Positions 46,516 to 56,116 of a DNA stretch of 64,000 nucleotides are shown one piece after another; position 1 is the stretch's first letter, and every line of letters begins with the position of its first letter. The DNA comes from Streptacidiphilus fuscans (GTDB taxonomy: Bacteria; Actinomycetota; Actinomycetes; Streptomycetales; Streptomycetaceae). Under the pieces are notes generated by a model, which saw nothing but the letters and a program-made list of their open reading frames with translations, was not told the origin of the DNA and did no database searches. A program made the position numbers and the translations under genes. The stretch lies in contig NZ_JADPRT010000002.1 in assembly GCF_015690355.1 (NCBI RefSeq), positions 310,001-374,000 of the forward strand, in the 5' to 3' direction.

Positions 46516-46800
46516 TCAGACTCCACACCCCCACGACACCCCCACGCGAGAAAAAACCCGCAGACCCCCCTGCACGCACCCCTGATGACGTGAGAAAATG
46601 CGCCGGTGCCACGGTCCGGTAGCCGGGGGGCGCGGGTGGGGGGTGCTCAGCAACCTCGTGGCCCACTCTCTCCCACGATCTGCCACCATTCTCCGTAAGG
46701 CATAGGGTTCATCAAGGAGCTCACCCGGACGGCCGATCGGGATACACCCGATCCGGCGCACGGGCTGGCGACGCGATCAGGAGACGGATGGGACCGCGGA

Positions 46801-49800
46801 GTGCGGGGCAACGACGGCTACGAGGTTGACGATCACCTCGCCAAGTTCGAGGCCGAGATGGATCGGCTTCGCAAGGAGCGCGAGAAGGCCGTCACACATG
46901 CCGAGGACCTCGCCTACCAGGTGGAAGTCCTCCGCGCCAAGCTGCACGAATCGCGTCGGCAGCTTGCGCAGCCGCGCGCCTTCGACTCCGTCGCCGGCCA
47001 GGCCGAACAGATCCTGCGCAACGCCGAGGCCCAGGCCGAGCAGCTGCGCCAGGAGGCCGAGCGCACCCGGATGGAGGCGCAGAACGCCACCGCCCGGCTG
47101 ATGCAGGAGGCCGCCGACCGGTCCGCCCGGCTCCAGGCCGAGTGGCAGGCCGAGGCCGAGGCGCGTCGTCGCCACCTCGAGGCCGAGCTGGCCGACATGC
47201 GGCGCAGCGCCGAGCTGCACGTCAACGAGAACGTCTCCTGGGCCGAGCAGGCCCGTGCCGGGACCGAGCAGCAGGCCCGGCAGCTCATCGACGAGGCGCG
47301 CGCCGAGGCCGAGCGCCTGATGAGCGTGGCCCGCGCCGAGGCCATGGCCGTCTCCGAGTCGGCCACCTCCCAGGTCGCCGCCGACGTCGAGTCCACCCGC
47401 GCCGAGGCCGACGCGGTGCTGAAGCGTGCCCGGACCGAGGCCGAGCGGCTGCTCAACGCCGCCGCCGCCCAGGCCCAGGACGCCACCGAGCGGGCCGAGC
47501 GGGTCCGGGTCGAAGCCACCAGCGAGGCGGAGACGCTCCGGGCGACCGCCGAGGAGCGGCTGGCCAACGCCGAGGCCGCCGGTCAGCAGCGCTCGGACAC
47601 CGCCAAGGCCGAGGTCGCCCGGATGGTCGCCACCGCGATCAAGGAGGCCGACGAGGTCAAGGCCGAGGCCCAGCGGCTGCTGGAGGAGGCCCGCGAGGAG
47701 ATCGAGCGGCTCCGCACCGAGGCGCTCGAGTCCGCCCGCACCCAGGGCGCCGCCACCGCGACCGTGCACCTGGCCAAGGCCGCCCGCACCGCCGAGGAGG
47801 TCGTCGCCCGCGCCACGGCCGACGCCGAGACCGTCCGGCGGAACGCCGCCGAGGAGGCCGAGCGGGTCCGCGCCGAGGCCGAGGCCGAGGTGCAGCTGCT
47901 GCGCGAGCAGGCCAGGGCCGCCGCCGACCAGGCCCAGGGCATGGCCCTGGACGAGATCGCCGCACACCAGGACGCCGCCGCCCAGCTGCGCGCCGAGGCC
48001 GAGCAGCTGCGCGCCGACACCGCCGTCGAGGCCGAGCGGACCCGGGGTGAGGCCCGCCGCCAGGCCATAGCGCAGATCGAGGAGTCGGCCCGCACCGCCG
48101 AGGAACTCCTGGTCAAGGCCAAGGCCGACGCCGACGAGCTGCGCGGCGGGGCCGCCGGGGAGGTCGCCGCCACCAAGGGGCGCGCCGCCGAGGAGGCCAG
48201 GGAGATCCAGGGCCGCGCCGAGCAGGTCCTGGCCCGCGCCAAGACCGAGGCCGAGCGGATCCGCGGCGAGGCCGAGGGCATCCGTGACGCCGAGGCCGCC
48301 AAGGGCGTGGCCAAGGCCGAGGAGGTCCACGCGGCCGCCGCTGCCGCCGCCGAGGAGACCCGCAAGGCCGCGGCCGCCGCCTCCAAGGAGCTGCGCGCCG
48401 ACGCCGCCGCCGAGGCCGAGCGCGTGCAGGCCGAGGCCCGCCAGGAGCGCGACCAGATCCTGGCCGCCGCCGAGCAGTTGGCCGCCGATCGGGCCGAGGA
48501 GGCGCGCGCGGCCGCGGAGCGCGCCTCGGCCGACGCCGACGCCGCCGCCGAACTGCGCGAGCGGACCACGGCCGAGACCACCGAGCTGCGCGAGCGCACC
48601 GCCGCCGAGGTCGCCGAGTCCCGTGCCCAGGCCGAGAACGAGCTGGCCCGGATGCGCGCCGACCTGGACAGCGAGGTCGAGCGGATCCGCACCGAGGCGC
48701 GCGACGCCGCCGCGCAGGACCTGGCCGAGGCCAAGGCCCAGCGCGACGCCGCCGGCGCCGACGCCGAGCGCATCCGTGGCGAGGCCGCCGAGCGCGCCGA
48801 GGTCGACCTGGCCGAGGCCCGCTCTCTGCGGGAGCAGGCCGCCGCGTCCATCGGCGACGCCGAGGCGGAGGCCGAGCGGATCCGCGAGGCCGCCCGCGAC
48901 CAGGAGGCCGACCTGGTCCGCCTGCGCGAGTCCGCCGAGGCCGACGCGGAGCGGATCGCCGAGGAGGCCCGCCAGGCCGCCGAGGCGCAGGCCGCCGAGC
49001 TGGCCGAGCAGCGCACCGCGGCACTGTCCGCCGTGCAGGCCGAGGCCGAGCAGCTCCACGCCCAGGCCCAGGAGGCCGTGGCCCAGGCGCAGCAAGCCCT
49101 GGAGCAGCGCGACGCCGAGGCCGCCGCCCAGCGCGAGGCGCTGCTGACGGATGCCCAGGGCGAGGCCGAGCGACTGCGGAACGAGGCTCAGGCCACCGTC
49201 GAGCAGGCCGAGCAGACGGCGCGTCAGCAGGCCGCCGAGCTGGCGGAGGCCCGCGCGCACAGCGAGCGCGAGCTCGCCGAGCAGCGCGACGCCGTGCTGG
49301 CCGAGGCGCACGGCGAGGCGGACCGGGTCCGCGCCGAGGCCCGCGAGGCCGCGTCGGTCGACCTGGCCGAGGCCAAGGCCTCCCGCGAGGCCACCGCACA
49401 GACCCTGATCGAGGCTCAGGCCGCCGCCGACGAGACCCGCGAAGCCGCGGCGACCGACGCGGAGGAGGCCCGCCAGGCCGCGACGTCGGACGCGGAGGAG
49501 ATCCGCGCCCAGGCCCGTCGCGAGCACGAGGAGACCGCCGCCGAGCTGGCCCGACTCCGCGCCGAGGCCGACGCGGTGATGGCCGCCGAGCACGCCGCGA
49601 TGGTCGAGCAGCGCCACCAGGCCGACGCCCGCGCCACCGAACTCGTCGCCCAGGCCGAGCAGGCCACCGCCGATCACACCGCCGAACTGGCCGCGCTGCG
49701 TGCCCAGGCTGAGAACGAACTGGCCGACCGGCGCGACGCCGTGCTGGGCGAGGCCCACGGAGAGGCCGACCAGATCCGCGCCGAGGCCCGCGAGGCCGCT

Positions 49801-51510
49801 TCGGTCGACCTGGCCGACGCCAAGGCGTCCCGCGAGGCCGCGGCCAAGGCGCTGACCGACACCGAGACCGCCGTCGCCGAGCTGCGCGACGAGGCCGCCA
49901 AGGTGCTCGCCGACGCCGAGCAGCAGGCCGCCGCCGACCGCGAGGCGTTCGACGCCGAGCTGGCCGAGCTGCTTCGACAGGCGGAGCAGTCCGCCGCCGA
50001 GACCGCCGACTCCGCCGAGCGCGAGGCCGGGCAGGTGCGGCAGTTGGCCACCACCGAGGCCGCCCGGGTCCGGGCCGAGGCCGCGTCCGACCGCGATCGG
50101 GTCACCGCCGAGCTGGCCGGGCTGCGGAAGGAGGCAGCCGAGGCCTTCGCCGACGAGCGGGCCAGGCTCGACGCCGAGCGTGCCGAGAACGAGCGCGAGG
50201 CAGCCGCCCGGATCGCCGCCGCCGAGGACGAGGCGGCGCAGATCCGCCAGTCCGTGGCCGGGATGCACGAGGCGGCCGAGGTCCAGATCACCCAGCTGCG
50301 CGCCGACGCCGAGCGCGAGGCCGCGCAGATCCGCGAACTGGCCACCGGCGAGGCGGCCCGGGTCCGGGCCGAGGCCGAGCAGATCCGCGAACAGGCCGAG
50401 CAGGAGTCGGCCCGGCTGCGCGCGGAGGCGGAGGAGCTCCGCACCCGCACCGCCGAGGAGTCCGCCCGCACCCTGGCCGAGGCCCAGGAGCTCGCGGAGT
50501 CCGTCACCACCGACGCCGAGACCACCGCGCTGGCCGCCACGGCCGCCGCGGAGGAGCAGGCGGACGCCATGGTCTCCGCCGCCCGCAAGGAGGCGGAGCG
50601 GATCACCGCCGAGGGCACGGCCGAAGGCCGCACCCTGGTCGAGCAGGCCCGTCGCGACGCCGACCAGATCCTGGTCGAGGCGCGCGGCGACGCGGCGCAG
50701 ATCCGCGAACGTGCCGAGGAGCTGCGCGAGCGCATCCACGGCGAGGTCGAGGCACTGCACGAGCGGGCCCGCAAGGAGTCCGCGGAGGCGCTGCGCTCGG
50801 CCGGTGAACGCGTGGACAAGCTGATCGCGGACACCACCGAGCAGTTGGACGCGTCCAAGGCCGAGGCCGACCGCGCGTTGGCCGAGGCGCAGGACAAGGC
50901 CGCCGAGATGCAGGCCGACGCGTCCGCCGAGGCGAGCAAGGTCCGCATCGCCGCGGTCAAGAAGGCGGAAGGGCTGCTCAAGGAGGCCGAGGCGCGCAAG
51001 GCCGACGCCGTGGCCGAGCTCGAGACGGCCCGCACGGAGTCCGCGCAGATGCGGCAGGCCGCCTCGGACGCCGCCGAGCGGACCCGTCAGGAGGCCGTCG
51101 AGGCAGGCGAGTCGGAGCTGGTCCGGGCCAGGACCGACGCCGAGCGCACCATCGACGAGGCCCGCTCCGAGGCCAAGCGGATCACCGACGAGGGCCGCAG
51201 GGAACTCGACGAGCTGGTCGGCCGCCGCAAGGACATCAACACCGAGATCGCCCGCGTGCAGGACGTGCTCCAGGCCCTCGAGTCCTTCGAGGCGCCGGCC
51301 GGTGCGGGCAAGGCGAACGGGGGGACGGCGGGCGCCGACAACGGCTCCGCCAACGGCACGGGCCGCGGGGGCAACGGCACGGGCAAGGCGAACAACGACA
51401 GCGACTCAGGTTCGGGCAAGGGCGGCGGTCGCGGGGGTTCCCCCGCGGGCGTCGGAGCGGGTGCAACTCGTGCGAGTGGCAAACGCGGTGGTACGCAACC
51501 ACCCGATTGA
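46801..51510 (+). CDS. scy: Scy, tip-organising coiled-coil cytoskeletal protein
   Basis: 1,569 residues of almost unbroken coiled coil. Scy scaffolds the hyphal tip polarisome with DivIVA and FilP in Streptomyces. Residues 10-50 (DHLAKFEAEMDRLRKEREKA ... EVLRAKLHESRRQL) match the conserved N-terminus. From about residue 60 to 1475 the protein is a run of Ala/Glu/Arg repeats of the hendecad/51-residue type described for Scy and FilP. The last 75 residues are a Gly/Asn/Ser-rich disordered tail. It is about 240 residues longer than S. coelicolor Scy (1,326, from memory). Residues 824-867 are repeated nearly unchanged at 973-1016. GTG 46801 is likely, though its ribosome-binding site is weak. 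Confidence 0.93.
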   Translation: MRGNDGYEVDDHLAKFEAEMDRLRKEREKAVTHAEDLAYQVEVLRAKLHESRRQLAQPRAFDSVAGQAEQILRNAEAQAEQLRQEAERTRMEAQNATARLMQEAADRSARLQAEWQAEAEARRRHLEAELADMRRSAELHVNENVSWAEQARAGTEQQARQLIDEARAEAERLMSVARAEAMAVSESATSQVAADVESTRAEADAVLKRARTEAERLLNAAAAQAQDATERAERVRVEATSEAETLRATAEERLANAEAAGQQRSDTAKAEVARMVATAIKEADEVKAEAQRLLEEAREEIERLRTEALESARTQGAATATVHLAKAARTAEEVVARATADAETVRRNAAEEAERVRAEAEAEVQLLREQARAAADQAQGMALDEIAAHQDAAAQLRAEAEQLRADTAVEAERTRGEARRQAIAQIEESARTAEELLVKAKADADELRGGAAGEVAATKGRAAEEAREIQGRAEQVLARAKTEAERIRGEAEGIRDAEAAKGVAKAEEVHAAAAAAAEETRKAAAAASKELRADAAAEAERVQAEARQERDQILAAAEQLAADRAEEARAAAERASADADAAAELRERTTAETTELRERTAAEVAESRAQAENELARMRADLDSEVERIRTEARDAAAQDLAEAKAQRDAAGADAERIRGEAAERAEVDLAEARSLREQAAASIGDAEAEAERIREAARDQEADLVRLRESAEADAERIAEEARQAAEAQAAELAEQRTAALSAVQAEAEQLHAQAQEAVAQAQQALEQRDAEAAAQREALLTDAQGEAERLRNEAQATVEQAEQTARQQAAELAEARAHSERELAEQRDAVLAEAHGEADRVRAEAREAASVDLAEAKASREATAQTLIEAQAAADETREAAATDAEEARQAATSDAEEIRAQARREHEETAAELARLRAEADAVMAAEHAAMVEQRHQADARATELVAQAEQATADHTAELAALRAQAENELADRRDAVLGEAHGEADQIRAEAREAASVDLADAKASREAAAKALTDTETAVAELRDEAAKVLADAEQQAAADREAFDAELAELLRQAEQSAAETADSAEREAGQVRQLATTEAARVRAEAASDRDRVTAELAGLRKEAAEAFADERARLDAERAENEREAAARIAAAEDEAAQIRQSVAGMHEAAEVQITQLRADAEREAAQIRELATGEAARVRAEAEQIREQAEQESARLRAEAEELRTRTAEESARTLAEAQELAESVTTDAETTALAATAAAEEQADAMVSAARKEAERITAEGTAEGRTLVEQARRDADQILVEARGDAAQIRERAEELRERIHGEVEALHERARKESAEALRSAGERVDKLIADTTEQLDASKAEADRALAEAQDKAAEMQADASAEASKVRIAAVKKAEGLLKEAEARKADAVAELETARTESAQMRQAASDAAERTRQEAVEAGESELVRARTDAERTIDEARSEAKRITDEGRRELDELVGRRKDINTEIARVQDVLQALESFEAPAGAGKANGGTAGADNGSANGTGRGGNGTGKANNDSDSGSGKGGGRGGSPAGVGAGATRASGKRGGTQPPD

Positions 51511-51639
51511 GCGGTCATTCTCCACTCTTCATCGGCTTTACGTCGATGACACTCCGAATCCGTGTCAGGATTCGCCCTATCACCTCATCTCAGACTCCAT
51601 AGACACCACCTCTGGCAGACGGACAGGAACTCCACCCCC

Positions 51640-52575
51640 ATGAGCGACACACACTCTCCGCACGGCTTCGACGTCGTGCGCCGCGGGTACGAGCGTGCTC
51701 AGGTCGACGAGCGCATCAGCAAGCTGGTCGCGGACCGCGACGGCGCTCTCAACCGGATCTCCGCGCTGGAGAAGCGCATTGAGGAGCTGCACCTCGAGAC
51801 CCAGACGGCGCAGGCGCAGATCACCGACGCCGAGCCGTCGTACGCCGGCCTGGGCGCCCGGGTCGAGAAGATCCTCCGCCTCGCCGAGGAGGAGGCCAAG
51901 GACCTCCGTGACGAGGCCCGCCGCGCCGCCGAGCAGCACCGTGAGCTGGCCGAGGCCGCCGCGCAGCAGGTGCGCAGCGAGGCCGAGGGCTACGCCAAGG
52001 ACCGCAAGGCGAAGAGCGAGGAGGAGGGCGCTCGCATCGTCGAGAAGGCGAAGAGCGACTCCACCCAACTGCGCGCCGAGGCCGCGAAGGACGCGCAGAA
52101 CAAGCGCGAGGAGGCCGACGCCCTCTTCGAGGAGACCCGCGCGAAGGCCGCCCAGGCCGCCGCCGACTTCGAGACCAACCTGGCCAAGCGCCGCGAGCAG
52201 TCCGAGCGTGACCTGGCTGCGCGTCAGGCCAAGGCCGAGAAGCGCCTCGCCGAGATCGAGCACCGCGCCGAGCAGCTCCGTCTGGAGGCGGAGAAGCTCC
52301 GCACGGACGCCGAGCGCCGCGCGCGTCAGACGGTCGAGACCGCCCAGCGCCAGGCCGAGGACATCGTCGCCGACGCCAACGCGAAGGCGGACCGCGTCCG
52401 CAGCGAGAGCGAGCGCGAGCTCGCCGCGCTGACGAACCGTCGCGACAGCATCAACGCCCAGCTCACCAACGTCCGCGAGATGCTCGCTACCCTCACGGGC
52501 GCGGCGGTCGCCGCGGCGGCAGCCCCGGACGACGACGTCATGGGCCGCGGCGTCCCCGCGCAGCAGAGCCGGTAG
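51640..52575 (+). CDS. filP: FilP, coiled-coil intermediate-filament-like protein
   Basis: 311 residues, close to S. coelicolor FilP (310). FilP forms networks near hyphal tips and interacts with DivIVA and Scy. The N-terminus HGFDVVRRGYERAQVDERIS resembles the DivIVA-type membrane-targeting head. A coiled coil runs from about residue 25 to 275, with a break around 65-75 (DAEPSYAGLGARVEKI). The tail is Ala-rich and short. ATG 51640 has an AGGA nearby. The 129-bp gap after scy allows a separate promoter, in line with FilP being needed in larger amounts. Confidence 0.95.
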   Translation: MSDTHSPHGFDVVRRGYERAQVDERISKLVADRDGALNRISALEKRIEELHLETQTAQAQITDAEPSYAGLGARVEKILRLAEEEAKDLRDEARRAAEQHRELAEAAAQQVRSEAEGYAKDRKAKSEEEGARIVEKAKSDSTQLRAEAAKDAQNKREEADALFEETRAKAAQAAADFETNLAKRREQSERDLAARQAKAEKRLAEIEHRAEQLRLEAEKLRTDAERRARQTVETAQRQAEDIVADANAKADRVRSESERELAALTNRRDSINAQLTNVREMLATLTGAAVAAAAAPDDDVMGRGVPAQQSR

Positions 52576-52618
52576 GCAGAGGGGTACCTATTCGCTCCCG
52601 CAGACGGTGGCAACACCC

Positions 52619-52722
52619 AAGGGGCGCGAGGAACTGCGCGAGCAACCACCCTGCCGGGATGGCCCTGCTCGTTCAGCGACACACCACACACGGTGGCTTG
52701 TCGCGCAGTTCCCCGCGCCCCT
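52619..52722. repeat. Streptomycete intergenic palindromic repeat, copy 2
   Basis: An imperfect palindrome with AAGGGGCGCGAGGAACTGCG on one arm and CGCAGTTCCCCGCGCCCCT on the other; the same element as 44407-44531. It lies between convergent filP and the hydrolase gene, where it may also act as a terminator. Confidence 0.85.
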
Positions 52723-52766
52723 GACGTTTGCAACTACCTGCGGCAGCAAAGCGCCCACCTGCTCGC

Positions 52767-53570
52767 TCAATCAACGCGGGCCAGCAGACTCCTGACCGCG
52801 GTGTTGAACGCCTCCGGGACCTCCAGAGGTGAGAGGTGGCCCGCCCCCGGCAGGATCGTCAGTTCGGACTGAGGAAGCGCCTCGGCCAGCGCCTCCGCGT
52901 CCGACGGCGGAGTGAGGACGTCCTCCGCGCCGACGACGACCAGCGACGGGACGTCGACCTTCCGCAGGTCCGCGAGGGAGTCCGGTCGGGCGGCCATAGC
53001 CCGCTGCGCCCAGGCCACCGCCTCCGGGGAGGCCGCCTCGATCAGCGAAGCAACGTGCGCGACCAGCTCCGGTGCGCGCGACGCCGTCGTCGCGCCCAGC
53101 AGCGGAGCGGGCAACTGCTCGTCCACCAGCAGGCGCACGCTGTTCCGGGCCAGGACCGCCGACGCGACGCGTTCGCGGTTGGCGCGGGCCTGGTCGGTGT
53201 CGGCCGTGCCCTTGGTGTCCGCGAGGAGGAGTCCGGCCAGGCGCTCGCCGTGGCGGCGGGCGAAGGCCATGGCGACGTAGCCGCCCATGGAGACGCCGCC
53301 GACGACCGCCTCCTCGATGCCCGCACGGTCGAGCAGCAGGGCGATGTCGTCCGCCAGCAGGTCCAGCGACGGGGCGTCAGCACCCAGCTCCGTACCGCCG
53401 AAGCCGCGCAGGTCGACGGCGAGGACGCGGGCGTCCGAGCCGTCCGTGCCGGGCAGCTCGTCGAGCTGGGCCTGCCACATGCGGGCGGACAGCGGGAAGG
53501 CGTGCAGCAGCACCAGTGGCGTGCCCGAGCCCGCCTCGCGCACGGAGAGCACGGAGAGTCGTTCGGCCAT
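52767..53570 (-). CDS. Alpha/beta-fold hydrolase
   Basis: 267 residues. Oxyanion-hole region LLHAFPLSARMW, nucleophile elbow GGVSMGGYVAM (Ser about 94), acid in VVVGAEDVLTPP and His in LPGAGHLSPLE complete the catalytic triad. The closest feel is the 3-oxoadipate enol-lactonase/esterase-like group, but the substrate is not evident. Cytosolic, no signal peptide. Divergent from the ABC transporter operon, 113 nt between starts. Confidence 0.9.
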   Translation of the reverse strand: MAERLSVLSVREAGSGTPLVLLHAFPLSARMWQAQLDELPGTDGSDARVLAVDLRGFGGTELGADAPSLDLLADDIALLLDRAGIEEAVVGGVSMGGYVAMAFARRHGERLAGLLLADTKGTADTDQARANRERVASAVLARNSVRLLVDEQLPAPLLGATTASRAPELVAHVASLIEAASPEAVAWAQRAMAARPDSLADLRKVDVPSLVVVGAEDVLTPPSDAEALAEALPQSELTILPGAGHLSPLEVPEAFNTAVRSLLARVD

Positions 53571-53683
53571 GGGGCCAGCGTAGGACGCACGGCCGCCGAT
53601 CGGCGCAGGTACGGGGCGGGACGTGGGGTTCTGACCTAGTGTGGCCAGGGACGTCCAGTTGAGGGAGTCCAGGGAGTGCGCCC

Positions 53684-54748
53684 ATGATCGAGCTCCACGA
53701 GCTGACCAAACGGTACGGCGACAAACTCGCCGTCGACCGGCTCAGTTTCACGATCCCCACCGGCGTGGTCACCGGGTTCCTCGGGCCGAACGGCGCCGGG
53801 AAGTCCACCACCATGCGGATGATGCTGGACCTGGACCGGCCCACCGCCGGAAGCGTCCGGATCGACGGTAAGCAGTACGGTCAGCTGCGCGAGCCGATCA
53901 AGTACATCGGCGCCCTCTTGGAGGCCAAGGCCGTCCACCCCGGGCGCACCGCCTACAACCACCTGCTCTGGCTGGCCCAGAGCAACCGGATCCCGACCCG
54001 TCGGGTGGACGAGGTGCTGAGCCAGGTCGGGCTGACGGCGGTCGCGAAGAAACGGTCGGGCGGGTTCTCGCTGGGCATGGGTCAGCGGCTGGGCATCGCC
54101 GCCGCGCTGCTGGGTGATCCGAAGATCCTGATGTTCGACGAGCCGGTCAACGGCCTGGACCCGGAGGGCATCCTCTGGGTCCGCAACCTGATGAAGGCAC
54201 TGGCTGCGGAGGGCCGGACGGTCTTCGTCAGCTCGCACCTGATGTCGGAGATGGCGCTGACGGCGGACCACTTGATCGTCATCGGTCAGGGCAGGCTGCT
54301 GGCCGACCTGTCGATGAACGACTTCATCGACCAGAACTCGCACTCCTTCGTGCGGCTCCGCACGCCGCAGCCGGAGCAGTTGCTCGACCTGTTGGCCGCC
54401 AACGGCATGACCGCGACGCCGGACAGCGACGGCGCGTTCGAGGTGGTCGACGCCGACCCGGCGCGGATCGGCGACCTGGTCGCGGCGCACGGCGTGACGC
54501 TGCACGAACTGAGCCCGCAGCGCGCGTCGCTGGAGGAGGCGTTCATGCGGATGACGGCGGACTCGGTCGAGTACCACACCGGCGTCTACCCCACCCACCC
54601 GCTGCCGCCCGGCGAGCTCGGTCAGCCCGGCGAGCCCGTCGAGTCCGGCCAGCCCGTCGACTCCGCACCCGCGTCAGCACCCACCTCCGCACCCGCGTGG
54701 GGCGCGGACTGGAGGAACAGCAAGAGCCCGAAGAAGAAGGAGAGCTGA
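53684..54748 (+). CDS. ABC transporter ATP-binding protein
   Basis: 354 residues. A NatA/BcrA-type ATPase domain (1-220) has Walker A GPNGAGKST (about 35-43), signature LGMGQ (FSLGMGQRLGIA), Walker B ILMFDEPVNGLDP and H-loop VSSHLMSE. A second domain (about 225-305) is typical of this exporter group. The last 50 residues are a Pro/Gly/Ser linker ending in KSPKKKES. The permease follows 2 nt after the stop, so the two form an ABC-2 exporter. BcrA-type relatives often give resistance to peptide antibiotics; this is not shown here. Confidence 0.93.
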   Translation: MIELHELTKRYGDKLAVDRLSFTIPTGVVTGFLGPNGAGKSTTMRMMLDLDRPTAGSVRIDGKQYGQLREPIKYIGALLEAKAVHPGRTAYNHLLWLAQSNRIPTRRVDEVLSQVGLTAVAKKRSGGFSLGMGQRLGIAAALLGDPKILMFDEPVNGLDPEGILWVRNLMKALAAEGRTVFVSSHLMSEMALTADHLIVIGQGRLLADLSMNDFIDQNSHSFVRLRTPQPEQLLDLLAANGMTATPDSDGAFEVVDADPARIGDLVAAHGVTLHELSPQRASLEEAFMRMTADSVEYHTGVYPTHPLPPGELGQPGEPVESGQPVDSAPASAPTSAPAWGADWRNSKSPKKKES

Positions 54749-54750
54749 CG

Positions 54751-55509
54751 ATGGTTCCGGTGCTGCTCTCCGAGTGGACCAAGGTGAGGACGGTCCGGTC
54801 GACCGTCGTCACCCTGCTCACCGCGTTCGTGGTGACGGTCGGCCTCGGCGCGTTGATCTCGTTCTTCAGCAACAGCAACTTCAGCAAGATGGGCGCGTCG
54901 GAGCAGGCCAGCTTCGACCCGACCTCGACCAGCTTTTCCGGGATCTTCCTCGGCCAGCTGTCCCTGATCGTCTTCGCCGTGCTGGTGATCGGCAGCGAGT
55001 ACAGCAGCGGAATGATCCGGGCGACGCTGGCCGCCGTTCCGCAGCGGACGACGCTGCTGGTGGCCAAGGTGCTGACGGTGCTGGCGCTGGTGCTGCCGGT
55101 CGCGCTGCTGACCGCGTTCGTCGCGTTCTTCCTCGGGCAGTCCCTGCTCGGCAGCCACCGGACGCACATCGGCGACCCGGGCGTGCTCCGCGCGGTGTTC
55201 GGGATGGCGATCTACATGACGCTGATCGCGCTGTTCTCGCTGGGCGTCGGCTTCATGCTGCGCAAGCCGGTGCTCTCGCTCGGCCTGCTGATGCCGTTCT
55301 TCTTCCTGATCTCGCCGATCCTCAGCGCGGTGCCCAAGGTGAAGACGGTCGCCCACTACTTCCCGGACGAGGCGGGCCAGCGGTTGGCCGCCGTGCACGG
55401 GTCGACCAGCATCCCCTACGGGCCGCTCGAAGCCTTCTTCATCGTGCTGGCCTGGGTGGTCGTCGCGCTGGGCGTGGGCCTGATCCTGCTCAAGCGCCGG
55501 GACGCCTGA
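54751..55509 (+). CDS. ABC-2 type transporter permease
   Basis: 252 residues with six membrane segments. The first follows LLSEWTKVRTVRSTVVTLLT, a typical ABC-2 permease N-terminus. A central GSEYSSGMIRATLAAVPQR segment is the conserved cytoplasmic coupling region. The last helix ends in LLKRRDA at the C-terminus. It is cotranslated with the ATPase gene upstream (2-nt gap, AAGAAGGAGAG ribosome-binding site). Substrate unknown. Confidence 0.92.
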   Translation: MVPVLLSEWTKVRTVRSTVVTLLTAFVVTVGLGALISFFSNSNFSKMGASEQASFDPTSTSFSGIFLGQLSLIVFAVLVIGSEYSSGMIRATLAAVPQRTTLLVAKVLTVLALVLPVALLTAFVAFFLGQSLLGSHRTHIGDPGVLRAVFGMAIYMTLIALFSLGVGFMLRKPVLSLGLLMPFFFLISPILSAVPKVKTVAHYFPDEAGQRLAAVHGSTSIPYGPLEAFFIVLAWVVVALGVGLILLKRRDA

Positions 55510-55544
55510 GCTGCCGACGCCACCGCCGAGGCAGCGGAGGAACC

Positions 55545-55802
55545 TCAGTACCGGGGAGCGCCGCGGCCGCGGAGCACGTTCGCGCCGCGGCGTTCGCGCG
55601 CCGACCAGCAGGCACGGTGCCAGTGGCGGCGGTCGTCGACTCCCCCGGCCGCGCCCATCGACGCGGCGGGCCAGGCGACCACATGGCCGACGCCGGGCGG
55701 GATCTCCTGGTCGCATCCCGGGCAGCGGTAGAACTTGCCACTGTCGCCGGCGACCGAGCGGACGTGCCACTCCTCGCCGCCGAAGTCCTCGGTCTGCTCC
55801 AT
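55545..55802 (-). CDS. Small conserved streptomycete protein with CxxC...HxHxxC zinc motif
   Basis: 85 residues from ATG 55802 (MEQTEDFGGEEWHVRS), the start I prefer because the ribosome-binding region fits and the longer ORF upstream looks non-coding. It contains CPGCDQ and HWHRACW, a plausible C-C-H-C zinc site, within conserved GVGHVVAWP and VDDRRHWH sequence. Close relatives are widespread in Streptomyces as hypothetical or ATP/GTP-binding proteins. No known catalytic domain. Convergent with the ABC permease gene, 35 nt apart. Confidence 0.75.
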   Translation of the reverse strand: MEQTEDFGGEEWHVRSVAGDSGKFYRCPGCDQEIPPGVGHVVAWPAASMGAAGGVDDRRHWHRACWSARERRGANVLRGRGAPRY

Positions 55803-56116
55803 CCAGTGACCACCGGAAATAGCACGGGGGTTCTGGCGTTCGTCCCCTCGGGGACGACTTCGGCGAGGAGACACGATTCCCCCTTGCTGGGCGGCATGCT
55901 GGTGCCTCACAGGGTAATGGAACCGATGCGTCATGGCCCGATTCCGGCGGTGAAGGCCCTTTACCACAGGGTCCAGGATCCCGCCAGAGGCCGATGCCAA
56001 TTCCACCCGTTATCGCTCCGACTGGCGGTTTTCGCTGTGCCCGTGGCACATGACGTGAGTTACTCCAGTGGTAGACGCGGGATCGAAGTTTCCCGCGATG
56101 CCAAGGAGTTGATTCC
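55803..56116. promoter_or_regulatory. Divergent region between the zinc protein and LLM oxidoreductase genes
   Basis: 314 bp, moderately GC-rich, no credible gene. It must contain the promoters of both genes. An AAGGAG ribosome-binding site precedes ATG 56117. I see no convincing operator. Confidence 0.4.

Noticed and set aside
46777..50760. 1,327-residue Gly/Leu-rich ORF antisense to scy
   Set aside because: It is the reverse-frame shadow of a highly repetitive GC-rich coiled-coil gene. No start signal and no recognisable domain.
46801..51510. CRISPR-like or tandem-repeat array
   Set aside because: The repeats are in-frame Ala/Glu/Arg codons of a coiled coil with no constant-length spacers.
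55803..56006. N-terminal extension of the small zinc protein to 153 residues
   Set aside because: The extra sequence overlaps the promoter region of the LLM gene and looks non-coding. The conserved part begins at MEQTEDFGG.
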